Notes under the pieces: generated by a model
Seen by the model: only the letters and a program-made list of their open reading frames with translations
What the model was told of the DNA's origin: nothing
Databases searched by the model: none
Made by a program: the position numbers and the translations under genes
Part shown: positions 11,990 through 25,520 of the stretch, piece after piece
Layout of the letters: the number at the start of each line of letters is the position of its first letter
Numbering within the stretch: the stretch's first letter is position 1
NCBI GenBank assembly: GCA_013399115.1
Contig: VXAA01003830.1
Coordinates: forward strand, 653,754-717,753
DNA from: Anseranas semipalmata
Lineage: Eukaryota > Chordata > Aves > Anseriformes > Anseranatidae
Length of the DNA stretch: 64,000 nucleotides
Reading direction: 5' to 3'

Positions 11990-12440
11990 CACAGAATAAT
12001 TCAGGTTGGAAGTCATTTGTGGAGGTCACCTACTCCAACCTCCTGGTCAGTGGAGACCCAATTAGAGCAGGCTGCTCAACTCTGGTTGAATTTTACATAT
12101 CTCCAAGGATGAATGTTCCACAACTTCTCCAAGCAATTAATTCCAATATTTGACCACTGTCACAGTAAAAGAAGATTTCCTTGTATCAAACAGGAATTCC
12201 TCAAACATCATATTGTGTCTGTTTCCTTTCATCCTGTTCCTGTGCACCTTTGAGGAAAGCCTGGTTCTGTCTTCTCTGTAGCTTTCCATTAGGCAGTTTC
12301 AGGCAGCAGTAAGATCTCTTTGAGCCATATATTCAACAGGCTGAACAAGCCCAGCCCTCAGCATCTTTTCCTACATCATGTGCTCCAGCCCCTGACTATC
12401 TTGGTGGCCTGTCCATTGCCTTGCTGCAGCCTGTCAAAGC
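11990..12440 (-). mobile_element. CR1 LINE 3' fragment, old
   Basis: Read on the plus strand this starts CACAGAATAATTCAGGTTGG and runs through CR1 landmarks: a decayed ACCTACTCCAACC, TCTCCAAGGATG, CAACTTCTCCAAGCAA, and GTGCTCCAGCCCCTGA at about 12380. It is the 3' end of a minus-strand element including the end of ORF2. The many substitutions and indels mark it as old. Confidence 0.85.
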
Positions 12441-13281
12441 CTTTTTTTTTGCATTGCAAAGCCTGAAATTGTAATCACAAACAAGTCCTTGGACAAAGGA
12501 ATAATCCATTAAAGAATAATGAAACTTCAGCAGGAACTTTGGGGTCCCTTATCACAATTTTCTTTGGTCTTATATCAGGACATACCCATCTTAGCACTAA
12601 GATCATTACAGATTAATATGACTGTTTGTCAATTTGCAGTACTGGCTTCCAAGAAACAGCAATCTTGCTGATGAATTCTCTTTGGGAGCTGAAATTAGGG
12701 CCTTAATATGAAGTTTAATACAAATATGAATGTAACACACATCAATTCACTGCAGTTGTTACTCTAATCCTCTTATGTGAATCAGCCATCCTCACTCAGG
12801 GGACACAACATGCACACAAAGCTTCATTATCTCTGTTCCAAGCTTAAATGAGGCAACCTATCCACAGATGAGGGCAGAGTCTTTTCCAGTCACAGAATTG
12901 CTGAAGGGACTAGAAGGCACCTGCTGCAGCATGCCTGCTGTGTCCGCCTTTATAAGGCAAAGGCTAATTTTGAAGGGTACCTGTTCTGTAGATGCTGTTT
13001 TGACTTTTATCAGTAATACCATTAGCAGTTTCATCAATGTACTTCTTACATGTAGCGAGGTCACTGTTGTGTTTTACAGCCTCAGAAGCACAGAAGGATG
13101 TAGGTAAGGATTATCTCTCTGAAAATTCAGTCACGGGTTAGAGCTAACCAAACATCTAGTTCACCCTTGGTAAACTGTGCCTATTGGTTAATATTTGGTT
13201 TTCGTGACCTTTTCTTTTACACTGCATTCTGTAAATTTGAACTGTTTGAACATGCCCTTTGTCTCCTTCTACATTAAAAAA
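12441..13281. other. Intergenic DNA up to assembly gap
   Basis: No gene is recognised. A short CACAGAATTGCTGAAGG at about 12892 recalls a CR1 tail, but the similarity fades within about 25 bases. Confidence 0.5.
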
Positions 13282-13710
13282 NNNNNNNNNNNNNNNNNNN
13301 NNNNNNNNNNNNNNNNNNNNNNNNNNNNNNNNNNNNNNNNNNNNNNNNNNNNNNNNNNNNNNNNNNNNNNNNNNNNNNNNNNNNNNNNNNNNNNNNNNNN
13401 NNNNNNNNNNNNNNNNNNNNNNNNNNNNNNNNNNNNNNNNNNNNNNNNNNNNNNNNNNNNNNNNNNNNNNNNNNNNNNNNNNNNNNNNNNNNNNNNNNNN
13501 NNNNNNNNNNNNNNNNNNNNNNNNNNNNNNNNNNNNNNNNNNNNNNNNNNNNNNNNNNNNNNNNNNNNNNNNNNNNNNNNNNNNNNNNNNNNNNNNNNNN
13601 NNNNNNNNNNNNNNNNNNNNNNNNNNNNNNNNNNNNNNNNNNNNNNNNNNNNNNNNNNNNNNNNNNNNNNNNNNNNNNNNNNNNNNNNNNNNNNNNNNNN
13701 NNNNNNNNNN
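13282..13710. other. Assembly gap (429 N)
   Basis: Run of undetermined bases. Any long frame across it is an artefact of N. Confidence 1.
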
Positions 13711-15158
13711 TTGCCTGCTACATTCAGTAATCACAGTGTTGCTTTGTGCACTGATCTCTTGCCTCTTGGGAATTTTCTGTGTACTTGTATTCAAAGACTG
13801 GCTTGAGGATTCACCATGAGTCCTGCTTTTTTGTTTGCTGTATTTTTCCTCCTGGCACTAAGAGAATGGCAATTTCACTTTAGTTCAGAGGGTGGTGATT
13901 GCTAGCACCTCAGGTAGCATGAGGCCTGACCCAATGGGTAACCAGAGTGGTTTGGCATTTGTGATGGAGAGGAGATGGCAATGACTTTGTTCACAGGATC
14001 AGAGCAGCTTTTTTCCTGCTGCCTTGGATGTTTTCTGGGATTTTAAATGAGGAACACGCAACATAATATTATTTGCTTTATCACTGCGTCTAACCATCAC
14101 TGATAGGCAATGGCATATGGCAAATCTAGGGCTTTGCTGTGGCTTGTACCGCGGAGCTATCATGTGGTGGTGGTTTAGGACCCTGGTGCCATGGGTTAAT
14201 TTAGCTGATTCTGCCCAAATGACTCTTGAAACATATTCATTGGGGAAGTAAAAAAGAAGCAATGTGTATAAGCCATTTTTCAGCTATGGGGTAAGAAAGG
14301 GAGAGAAGGGCACAGCTATGACCTTTCTGATATCTCTTCCATACCCTGTGATGTACTGACACTAAACAAGTTCTGTGACAGATGCATCAGGTCATGAGGT
14401 CCACTTTGTGTAAAGGGGAGAGCAGTGAGCGCACAACAGCTGTAAATGGCAAAGAACTACACCACAGCACAGAAGCAGCCCAGTGGTTATGTATAACACA
14501 CCATACTTATACAAAGGCCCTTTGGTAATCTTTTCAACAGCAAACTTTTGGGCTTCTAGAGTATTCTGGAAGACTATTAAATCTTCATCGTGAACAAAAC
14601 ATAACAGTATTTTGTGTTTGCTGGCTATCTTGGCTAACTGCTAGCAGATAGGCAGACACTGATGTCCTTTAGCACGCCATAGACGGGGCTCAATTACGCA
14701 AATCACTATCAATTTATATTGAAGAAAAAACAACAGATTCATTATGCAGGGTCTTCTTTCCTTTCCAGATGTGCCTTGATACACTGATAGTCCTGCTATT
14801 GGCGATATGGCAATGCTGGGGGCCCAGAAAGCCGTCAGCTTCTGAAATGAGTTGAATCAAGGTAGAATCTGACAATATTTGGGAGAGGAGAAAGGACTCT
14901 GCACCAAAGAGAGGGTGAAAAAAAAGTCTTCAAATCTATCAGGCTATATACTGACCTTTTTGGGAACAGTTTCAGCCCAGTCACCTTCTATGACCATGTC
15001 TACATGTTAAAAGAACAAGAAATTCTCTGTGAATGAACTGTTGGTGAAATACAAACTGATCAACTCCATCTTAGCTCAAGGCAGAGGTAGTACCCTGAGC
15101 TAAATAATGGTGTGAGTGCCACATGAATGCTGACATGTTCATTCTTGACATTAAGAAG
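13711..15158. other. Intergenic DNA, nothing recognised
   Basis: No credible coding frame or named repeat. Confidence 0.5.
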
Positions 15159-15282
15159 TTATTATCCCCACTTCAGCTTACAGAGAAGTGAGAGGCAGAG
15201 AGAGTAAGTGATTTGCCCAAGGTCACAGTCAAAATCTATTGCATAGATAGGAACAAAATCCTGATATTTTGAAACCAAATTT
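15159..15282 (-). repeat. MIR-like SINE fragment
   Basis: The plus strand reads ATTATCCCCACTTCAGCTTACAG and then AGTGATTTGCCCAAGGTCAC. This is the well-known reverse complement of the MIR core (PyTTACCTCA... and GTGACCTTGGGCAAGTCACT). A weaker tail follows to about 15282. MIR-type SINEs pre-date the split of birds and mammals. Confidence 0.75.
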
Positions 15283-18200
15283 TACATTTGAACTGCAAGA
15301 TGACCCTTTCTTCATTATATAAACAGGTAGTTAGAGGACTCTCTGATGTGAATGTGACGAAAATGGTTTAATAAACCTGGCAAACATTCGACAAATCTAT
15401 GGCTGTTGTATATAAATACCTCTCAAATATAACTGCACATCCCAATCTGTCCTCAGTTCCTTTTGCTGGCTCAGCAAGGTGTCACATAAAATTAGTCTGT
15501 GAAGTTAACACATTAAGCATTTATTGATCTCAATAAGTTACAGTCAAATATGACCAGTGTCTTAATGAAGAGAAATAAAAGGTCATTTACAATACTCATA
15601 TACTAACAAAAATGAAATACAAAATATTAACTATTGTAAGAACAGAGTAAAGGAAAAAAAAAGTATTGCAGGCTTTAACTCTTACAATACCAAATATCTA
15701 GGGTCAAGATTCAAAATTATCTTAATTTTGCCTGATCTACTCATAATTCATCGCAAATAACAAATGTGTTCTCTGTTATCACTATAAAAAAGCCTTTCCT
15801 AAATTCACTTACTTCTAACAAAAGTTATTTCAGTTCTAAACTACCAACATTAAGCAGACAGTAGTCACTGCTTTGTCCCTTTCTTGGACAGGGTATCAAA
15901 CAGGAGACTAAAATCAGCTTTTAATATGAAGCCCTTTATTTTATGGAAAGCCTCTCTTCTCTTTGGTTCCCTGGGAAGCCGAGCTTTGCACTCTGCACAC
16001 ATTAGCAGAGAGGAAAAGCCTCAAACTGTGCAGGTGAAATCTTTACTTTCCTCAGGGTGATGGAAAAATATCAATCAATTTAAGGTTGTAGTTTCACTCC
16101 TGGGACTGAGTGAGAAACAAGAGAAAAGCAGCACATAACTAAGATCTCAGCCTTACAAGTCCCAGTCTCTGATGTCTGCATCTGCATGGCCAGCTGCTGA
16201 AGATACATGTGTTTGCCAGCTGCTTTGTGTGACTGAGAGGAAGAAGCATCTCTTGCTAGAGGTACGAAATCTCCTTCTTGTCCTTAGATGTCCTTGCCTT
16301 GATCTATCAGAAACTTTGGAGCTAGGAGTGATGTGGTACTTACTGGCTTGCAAACCCTTGAAGAGAGAAAGCCTGAGGGTAAGGCAGGACAATTGTTCTT
16401 CAGACCTTGAACCTTCATAGAAAGGCAGATTAACTTCTGTTTTACAAATGCTTAACTTAATTCAGAAGACACATGGCCCAAAGGGTGTCCTGATGACACT
16501 CAGTTTTATATTTCTACTTCAGAATGTGTTTGAGAACCTCGGGAAACCTCTCGGTGTGGAAGTGGATGAGAGTGAGGTGACACCAGGGTAACAACAAACC
16601 TGGGGAAGTGCAAAATGTATGTGAAAAACTGACAGTGTTTTATACAATCAAATTTGCAGTCTTTTGCAAGTTCTCCTAGTGCTGGAAATTCACCCACTGA
16701 TCCTCAGAGCCACGGGGTTCAGTGAGAATTAGGGACCGGCTTGCCTTCTCTCTTTCTCTCCCAGCAGATCCAAAACGGACTCTGCACTAGGAGTCCCTCA
16801 CCACATGCCGCATAGTTTCCCTCAGGAGGGCTCCTTGGGGACATCAGTAATGAATAAAGATGCAAGGTGTTTTGTTGTCCTTCAAGCTCCCTTTTGGCAA
16901 CACTCGTCCTGCCTGTTCATTAATATTTGCCATAACACCATCAAACCCCGTGGCTCATCTTGACAGGATGCCCCAGCTAAGTCCTTCAGGGTTTCCATTT
17001 CCCTCAGCCCTAGAGAAAGCAAGTGAGTGATGAGCACTTTGTCATTCCTTCTGACAGTGAAGATGTTGGCACAAATAAAAGATATCCTCATAGCAACTGG
17101 GTCGTTTAATAAACCTTTTGTCTCAGCCCTGCCCTTTGACCGACCCCATCCGTGGTGGCCGGGCAGAAGGGAACTCAGCCCTGCCGAGGCTGCTGCCAGA
17201 CCTGCTGTCAGCACACAGAAAGACCTCAGGGTCTTGCTGGGCTCCAAAATGCATCATTTCCAGTAAAACTCCTACTGCAGCACATTGGCAGGACTCTGTG
17301 AGGGAGACAGGCACCATGACAAGCACAGCAAAAATGAGAAGTTTTCCAAAAAGAATAAAACAGAGAAATGTAAAAATAAATATTTAACAAGTGAGTTGAA
17401 TCACCTTCCTTCACCCCAGTGCATCGCTGCCTTTCACTTCAGCAAAACTAATCTGGGGTTAACCCACTACCATTGTAAATAGGTTTTGGCCCATATCGGG
17501 CAAATAACGGGGATGGAAAAAGATATTCTATCAGGGCAGTCTGCTGCCCTAGAGGCTGCGAAATGTCATTATTACTGGATAACTAGATACTAAATTAAGT
17601 CTAAACTCATAAGTCTATGTTAGAATTTACATTAAACAAAACATCTTCCTGTGTAAGAGAACTTCTATAGACATAGAGAAATTTTTAGATTGCTAAAATT
17701 CTTCAGCAAAAGGACATAGGAAGCAAAACTTGCTGATAAAGGAGAATATTATTCTCAACCTACCCTAAAAATTCTCTGACCAGTAAAAAAGTTTCAGGCA
17801 GACATTTGGAAATGTAACCATATGGGCAATGGTCAAGAGTCATATGGAAATGAGAACATGAATCTGACAAAAGCCTTTCTTGCTCCCAGTCCTGCTTGCT
17901 TTGAAATTGCACTTTGTATTATTCATTTCTGCAAAGCTGAAGTCAGATTCCTGACACTTTTTAGTATATGTGGTGCTGACAACTGTCAGTATTTTATTGA
18001 TTTTTGCTATAGTTTATGGTTTACCTCTGGAAATAAGTGACGCAGTGCCAATCTCAGATCCTTCAGCTCCTTTTTATTTTTTTATTTTTCTAAAGAATAA
18101 AAGGCAGCCACAAAGTCCAACCCTAACGGTCACTGGGAAATTTGAAAATGTAACAGAAATGCCTCCTCACTACCAGGCTCAAGAATCAGGTAGTAAATAT

Positions 18201-21200
18201 AATAAATCTAACCTTTCATTCAATCTTGTGAGTTTCAAGCCAGTCTCATATTATTTGGACCTGGAACATGACCTTGAATTCTTGGGGATGGGCAATAATA
18301 AAGTCTTCTTGTCTTCTTTGACAGAAGGTGGTGCCCTTCTGTCCTTTCAGTCCTCCTGAGGGCAATTTCTCATCCAAGTTGGCAGCCTATCCTAGACCCA
18401 TGAGGAATTTAATACAACAATTATACTAAAAAGAATCTTAAAAGTTCTGGCAATTGCATGAGAGAGACCCATTTTCCTTCTGACTTCATTTCTCCTCTTT
18501 TCTTATAGCTTTCTTCTTTTGGTAGAAATGCAGCTCTGCTTACACACACGGGATAAATGGCTGGTTCTGCTGTGGTGGAGGAGGCTGTCCTCACTGCGTA
18601 CCTTCTGTCCCTGCTCCCACCCTTTGCATCCGTGGGGGTCCTTGCCCCAGGGCCGTGGAACAACTTTAATCTGTGAGTGGTACACCTCTAAAAAAAACAT
18701 CTAAACTGCTTTGGGAACTTTCCTCACAAAACCACAGATGATTTAGCCACTATTGGACATACCAGCTTATCATTAGGATTGGGAGAGTCTTTTTTGAAAG
18801 CTGACAGATATGATTTTTGATATCCATGTTTAAATTGAAATTATTCTAATATTTTTTTGTCAATTTCATATGTTTGAATGACACATATTTACCAAAACTA
18901 GAATTTATCTGACCAAGTACTGTCAGAGTTAGTCATAAACTTTCTGAGAGAAACTGATGAATTCCTGACATGCGTGGACACCATGGACACAGGCAGACCA
19001 CTTACTGGCAGTTCAGCAATTGATTGCCTTCAGGAAATGATGCCTGGTCATTTTTCCAGTAATGAAGTGCAGTTTTTCCTTTATTTTCTGGTGCACTTTC
19101 TGCCATGGAGATATTAAATGTAATTTTCCTTTCTGATAGTTGCATCAAATTATATTTATTAGCACTTTGTATAATTCAATGTCTTTCAACAATTGGATTA
19201 AAGATCCTTTCCAAAAGTCTTTCTCTCCAATTCTGGAGACATTTTTGTCTTTATGCTATGTCAAATGCTGTCTTCAAGATTGTACAGAAGCTGCTCATTA
19301 GTTTCTTTAACACTTTCTTTTACTTGGAAGACTTTGCCTTTTTGTTTGCGGTTGTACCTGGAAAGATATAAACTGAACAACTTTTTGAACTACTAGTGAT
19401 GATGCTGTCCATTAGCTGCAACTATGAGAAGAGTGGCTTCCTCCTGATTTCCACTGATAAATAAAAATTTATTTGATAATAAAAAGTAGAAAGCAAAACC
19501 TTATCCAAATACTACTCTTATTTTTATCATCTCTGAGCAGATGTTGGAGCTTTCTCACTTTTTATGTGTGTTAGCTGATTCCTCTGAAGTAAGCAAACCA
19601 GTAAGTCTCCTAGCCAGGCATGCATTGTGCTGACTACAATCAGAAAAAACACCACTACAGCGGGGAATATGCAAATCCTTTGTGGCAACATCATTCCCCA
19701 AAATTCAAAACAGGAACTTTTCATTGCCCTAGCAGTCCTGGACTACATCAATGGGAAATACAACAAACATGCGACAAGGGAAGATGCTCTTGAAACAGAT
19801 CTTTTGCAGGGTCCTGTGCTCTGGGATGCTATATTCCCATGCTGTGGGACCAATTAGGCAATTTAATAGTACAAGGCTGTGAGTACAAGAAAAAGCTATT
19901 CAAGATAAGACTCTCAAGAGCATGAGTATGCACTGGGGAGAAGAAAAAGGAGACATTTAATACCAAAATATAACCTTAATTTTTTTTTTCATTTTCTTTT
20001 TTTTCTTTCTTTTTAAACAAAGAATGTAATGAAAGACATAACTGTACTGATTGACTATGACTGATCAAAATGGAAACCCTCTGAGCCTGCTTGCATGTCG
20101 CAGGCTGTACAGACGTGACAGAAAGACAATGTTCATGGCATTCCTTCACTGAGGAACTCCCAGCTATTCAAGGACATGCAGCTACTTGAAAGCTAAACCT
20201 TGCCATGGGATACAGCATGGTTACCTCTGTCTCCACTCATGCCTTGAATCTGCCCTGCTTTAGCCTGCTTTATGTATATATCTGGATAATTTTATACATA
20301 TAGGTAAGTGCATGTGTGTTTTTTTTGCACACAGGGGAAAAGATGAAAGAAAACACACTGTTTTCCAGTTTAAAACATACTGTTTAAAACTGCTTTGATG
20401 CAATCTAATGAAAACTCAGGAGAGTTAGAATTCACAACACCACTTTGCTGGTATTTACTGAGAAATCTAATGAAGATGGTACAATGTGTTCCTGCTAATT
20501 TTGGTCAACCAGAGTAAATAAAATCATGTTCAGTTCTTTCAAAAGACATTCCTTGATAAGAGATTCTATTGAAGCAGCAACATTAGCAGAGGAGAGAAAT
20601 CAAAATGACCAGAAGGACAAATCAAAATGGACAATCAAAAGAAAAATTAAAAAATACTAAAACCAGGAGAGAGAAGAGCTTTTTCATCTGTATGCTCCAA
20701 ACAATAGCCTGTCCCCAGAGCACTTAGCTGCTAGAAATCCCTGCTGCAGTGGGAAGGTGAACCCCAACATATTGTTCCACATGCAGGATGTCAAGCTGAC
20801 AGTGTGGTCTTGATGCAGGGGCTCTGGCAACCATCAAAGCAATGGTGATGGATGGACTGTTGACTGCAGCTGACAGCAAGAAAATAACAAGAAGATATGG
20901 CAGAAAGCAGCAGTTGAGGTTTACAATGACAGAAGCTGCAGAAGTGGAGATGCCTCGTCCCCATGTGTCACGAATAAACAGGAATGAGGCTGGTAATTCC
21001 ATGGAACATGTTAGTATTGAGTGCTTATGCAGTGTCTTAAACCTACGACTATGAGCTTTGTGTAAATATATGCCAGCATAAATCAGAGGAACTTTGGATT
21101 TCTGGATTAAAGGTTTTTGAGTGTGGATTTCATTTCCTGACAAAAAACGGGCTTTGAAAGGAAGCAGATGTTTTCCACAAATGTTTCTGTTGTACTAGAA

Positions 21201-24200
21201 AGCTGTTTTTTTTTAAAAAGGAGAAACATCAGAAAGAATCTTCTCAGGACCCTTGCAAAAAACAGGCCAGGGAAAAAGATTATCCAGTAGAAGCATTTTT
21301 TCGTAGCATACAAGAAAAAAGCTTGAGGAAAAAGTACAAGTTCACATGTAGGAGAGATCCAGTAGAAGCAAAGTAAGTTCACATCCATGTTCATTTTTTT
21401 TTTCTTTTTCCAACATTTCCAATTATTCCACATATATTAATGCTTGTAACCCCAGAATGAAAACACCTCTGGAGGTATTGTATCTGCATTATAATCCTGG
21501 AGTTTCATTAGAACTGTTATGCAATTTTTTCAAAACTTTGTGTGAAGAGGAAGGTGAAGCCAGACAAATTTTCCTTACACCAGCACGTTATATTTTTCCT
21601 CCACCGCATTGCAGTATAACAACTGCTTTGGTTGGCAGAATGACATTTCATTACCTAGACATATGGGAATTGATTTAAAAAATAGCTAAAGAATGAAAGT
21701 GTCCAATTAATAACAGTAGTTGAGGATTAATTCCCATTGTCTGAAAACTTTTACTAAGTAAAAGAACTGCTTATAAATCCATGAATTAATCCATGAATCC
21801 TGCCTAAACTAATCATATGAAGGAATGTCTGACCTACTGTCTTTGATGAATAAATTGGGAGTTAGGCTTGAGTCTCTAACTTTTTTTTCTACCTCTACAT
21901 GGAAAAGTACATTTTTTTTTCATAAAGCAACATCACACTTGTAATCACAAAAGCAGCGGAGATCACTGACAATCAGTTTGCAGGAGTTTCCCCTTTTCTG
22001 GACAAAATCTTGAGCCCCTCTGCTCCATATCAGGACACCCTGTTTTAAAGGATGTTGGAAGACCAGTGTTTCAGGTGTATTTGAAGAGTAAGGGAGAGGG
22101 AAATATTTCCTTAGCTAAAAGCAAATCCTCTCACTCTCTTGAAATGTAGCTAGAGAGCTGGGAAAGGAAAAGTAGTATTTAAAAAAGGAAATACCTCTTT
22201 TGTAGGAGCACTTTCTAGGAAGAAACAGATTGGACAAAATTATTAACAACTGAAAAATCATATTCTGCACATCTACCATGAATTTGCATAGTGCTATCTT
22301 AACCAGTGTTCAAACCAAAGGCAGTTCAAATAAACAGAAAAGTTCCTGATTGAATTCATGACAAATTTCAGAGGCAAGAAAGGCTAAGCTGCAAGTATTT
22401 CCAGGTTTATTTTGTGAGCATATTGTAGCTTATGTCATAGTGTGGTGAAAAATATCCTATTCACGCACAGCTGTGTTATCATAATTGCCAATACGGTTCA
22501 GTTTTTTTTAGTTATTACGGCAGTAATGAACCTTTAAATACTTGCTGAGTCCCAGTGATGTTATAGATTTACTTGCAGGATGAAAAACAAAAACAAAACC
22601 TCTTTTGTATGTTTATTTTTCCCAAGCTAGAAACGTTAATAATTTAAGGAAGGTTTCGTATGCTTTGACTTTGTCTAAAACTAAGGCATGTAGTCAAAGC
22701 TAGTCACTTCAGTGCCATATAAAACCAATGCAAACAAATAGAAATCCCAAAGGTAATTGATAAGTAAATGAATATATAAAAGCAGGGAAAGGCAGACAGA
22801 CCACCTAGTGCTGTGCTGTGTCTCCAGAACTGGTTAGTGTAAGATGCCAAGGAGAAAGTACCAGAACAGCTCAAGCAGGTGGTCAAACTTCCCCACAGCA
22901 GTCCCCAAAAGCTGGCAGCCTGTGGGCTGTAGGGCTCCTGATGCTGGGAGCAGTGCATCATTCCTCCCTCTGACGTCAGGGCTCCGAGATACGTGACAAA
23001 GTTCAGCCTCCCCTGTTTTTTAGGGAAAAACACAGCTGCCTAAATGCTTAATTTGTAACTGATGCCATCAGCTGTGATGATGTTTGTCCATGCCCGGCAG
23101 CTTCTCACCAGGCAGTCTCCTCTCAGCTGAGGAACTGCTTTTAGAAAGGCAGGACAGCTCAAAATACAAGGGTACCACAAGCCCTGGCATAGCATTGCCT
23201 GCAGGGTAGTCACCAGACCCACCACCGATCCTGCAGCAGACCAATGCAGAAGCCATTCCAAAAGGCCATTAATCACTGAGCTCGACACAGTGGGCGTTCG
23301 AGCTACTTAATGCACAGCTAGCAAAAGAACTAGCAGACCTTCCCTGCAGCTGTGGACCTGCTCCCCAGTACTCACTGAAAGAGCATATTATTTATAAATC
23401 CTTGACTAATGATATGGATTTTTTATTTTAGGATGATGAGAGTGGCTTGTTATTTTTCTCCTGTGCAAATGAATCTCAGCCTGCAAACACAACATCCATG
23501 ATGTTGTATATCCACATGCATGCACACAATCTTACCATATGTTGAGGAATCAATAGCAGGGTGCTGATTTCCACCAGTTTTATCCAGACACCAGTGTCTC
23601 TTTGTGGGATGTTGGTCTTTCATTCACCGATGGCTTTTGTGAACTGACTATATACATAACCTTATCATTCATTATCCATGATTGTGACAGAAAGCTGAAG
23701 TTTTTAGCAAATCATTCAGGGTAAATAACAAGCAGACCAGCTGTTTTATCATTAAAGTACAGAAAAAAAAATTCCTCATTCAAATTTTAGTTATTTTAAA
23801 GGTATTTACTAATATGGCTGTCTTCTATATGAATCATGACCTGACCCTGGTAACTTGGCAACTGCATTCGTTATTTTATGTTTGGCATCTCACACTGCCT
23901 GCATAAGAGGTTGAGCAGATCTTTTCTATAACCAATCTCATTTCCTAGTGCTGTTCTAATTGCTGCACAATTGGAGCTGATGTATATAAGCTGTGATGGG
24001 AGCATCACACTTGCAGGGACTTTACACATTCTTTGTTGTTGATGCTGTGAATTTTGCAGGAAAACTACCACAATACAGGGATTTGTTCCTTTATGAAGCA
24101 CACCCATGAATTGTTCAAAACACTCAGTGACAGGAGGATGAGTAAGTCCACTACTGTTCCCAATTTGTGATTTAAAAGGAGTGGAGGTTTAAATGAGCAA

Positions 24201-24217
24201 ATGAACAAGAGATTGAG
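15283..24217. other. Intergenic DNA, no recognised gene
   Basis: About 9 kb without a supported gene. Frames of up to 139 codons occur (16882-17247 minus, 17970-18359 plus, 20724-21143 minus) but show no family resemblance, and most are overlapped by frames on the other strand. A locally GC-richer patch lies at about 17100-17240, a pyrimidine-rich tract at 19979-20018, a 12-bp tandem duplication at 21777-21800, and a full CRE palindrome at 22971-22978. Confidence 0.55.
22971..22978. promoter_or_regulatory. CRE palindrome TGACGTCA
   Basis: An exact 8-bp cAMP-response element. It sits in a locally GC-richer patch (about 22800-23280) but with no visible promoter. A match of this length can occur by chance. 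Confidence 0.2.
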
Positions 24218-24268
24218 AAGAAGGAAGGGAGGAAGGGAGGAAGGGAGGAAGGAAGGAAGGAAGGAAAA
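24218..24268. repeat. (GGAA/GGGA)n purine microsatellite
   Basis: Alternating GGAAGGGA units pass into pure GGAA units. The plus strand is all purine for about 50 bases. Confidence 0.95.
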
Positions 24269-24984
24269 GAAAGAGGCCAAAAATTATTATCTTCGCAGTC
24301 CCAGGTAGTCCTTATCCTTATATCAGTCCTAGGTAAGTCATTGCCTTCTTCTCCAAATCACTCCCAAAACCCTTTTCAGGTCATCACAAGGAGAAAGAAT
24401 TATTTGTCAAACACATATTTGTTAGATCTCAGATACACTTGTTTCTCTGCTAAATGGTGGAGACAACAGAATGGAGATTAACTGCCTGTAGCTAAGAATC
24501 ATGCTAGAAGGAAAAGAAGCAGCAACAAAATAAGAAAATCTTAATGTTCTAGGAAATATGCAAGGTTAAACATCCTATTAACTATCAGGAGCAAATGGCT
24601 CTCCTGCAATTAGTGTTTAATCAAATGTGAGGAAGGGACTCAAAAGTATTGACTTTATGATCCTCTCTACTAATTTTCTGGTTCTAAGAAATAGAAATAT
24701 TTTCTTGTTAAAATCAAAGTCATATCTACTAATACTGGATATTATCTAATATTACAGAAAATCTAATTATTTTCTGAATAATATCTACATAATCTCCTGG
24801 AAGAAAGTCAGAAAGACAATTAAATGCTGTTATACTCACTCTGGAAATAATATAATGGAAGCAGGCATGGAGAAGAAAAAAAAGAAAAAATATTCAGACA
24901 CAGTACATCTGGACCCAGTGAAGTGTCTTTCCCCTTCTCTGACCATAAATGCTGAGGTATGTTGTATTCTTTCAAGCAACCTAG
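24269..24984. other. Intergenic DNA, nothing recognised
   Basis: AT-rich, with no gene signal. An A-rich stretch near 24873-24890 lies shortly before the plus-strand CR1 piece. Confidence 0.5.
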
Positions 24985-25520
24985 GCCTCATAGTCCATCC
25001 CCATGTGTAAGAAATCAAGCAGGGAAGGCAGGAAACAGGCATGGCTGAGNTTAATAAAAATGTTGAAGAAGGAGATGCACAGGCAAGGAAGCACAGGCAG
25101 TGGAAGCAGGGACACATGACCAGGGAAGAGTACAGGGATGCTGTCTGGATTTGCAGGGACGGGATCAGGAAAGCCAAGGCATGGAAGGAACTGAACATGG
25201 CAAAGGATGCAAAGAATAACAGGAAGGGATTCTGTAGATACATTGGCCAGAAAAGAAAGGCCAAGGAGAGTGTACCACCTCTGATAAATGAGAAGGGAGA
25301 ACTGGTAACAATAGACATGGAAAAGACGGAGGTACTTAGCAAGTTCTTTGCCTTCGCTGGCAGTCAGGCTTCCCACATCTCTTGAATCCCTGAACCTGTA
25401 GACAGGGGCTGAAGGAGCAAAGTCCCTCCCACTGTAAACGAAGAGCAGGTTGGAGACCACCTGATGCAACTGAACAGGTACAAGGCTAGGGGGCCCTATG
25501 ACATGCAACCCAGGGTCTAG
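24985..25520 (+). mobile_element. CR1 LINE internal fragment (ORF2 linker to RT start)
   Basis: This is the only plus-strand CR1 in the window. It covers the segment between the endonuclease and reverse transcriptase of ORF2 and lacks both the 5' end and the 3' tail. The right end is near 25520, after a decayed version of the CR1 GPDEIHPRVL motif. The left boundary is approximate, because similarity is clear only from about 25010. Confidence 0.85.
25041..25519 (+). pseudogene. Broken CR1 ORF2 fragment (endonuclease-RT linker)
   Basis: The frame from 25041 contains RQWKQGHMTREEYRDAV, then CRDGIRKAKA, AKDAKNNRKGFCRYIGQKRK and ESVPPLINEKGELVT, all hallmarks of avian CR1 ORF2. Just upstream, AWLS is found in another frame, so there is a frameshift around the unresolved base 25050. 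A TGA at 25383-25385 falls where CR1 usually has Arg (CGA to TGA), and a further in-frame TGA follows in the motif DRG-Trp. It cannot encode a working protein. Confidence 0.85.

Noticed and set aside
12885..12935. CACAGAATTGCTGAAGG resembling a CR1 3' end
   Set aside because: Similarity fades within about 25 bases and no further CR1 landmark follows.
13156..13819. Long frames on both strands across 13156-13819
   Set aside because: They consist mostly of N from the assembly gap.
16882..17247. 121-codon minus-strand frame in a GC-richer patch
   Set aside because: No recognised domain, overlapping frames on the other strand, and no splice or promoter context.
20724..21143. 139-codon minus-strand frame with a hydrophobic stretch
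   Set aside because: The hydrophobic run is the complement of ordinary purine-rich DNA; no family resemblance.
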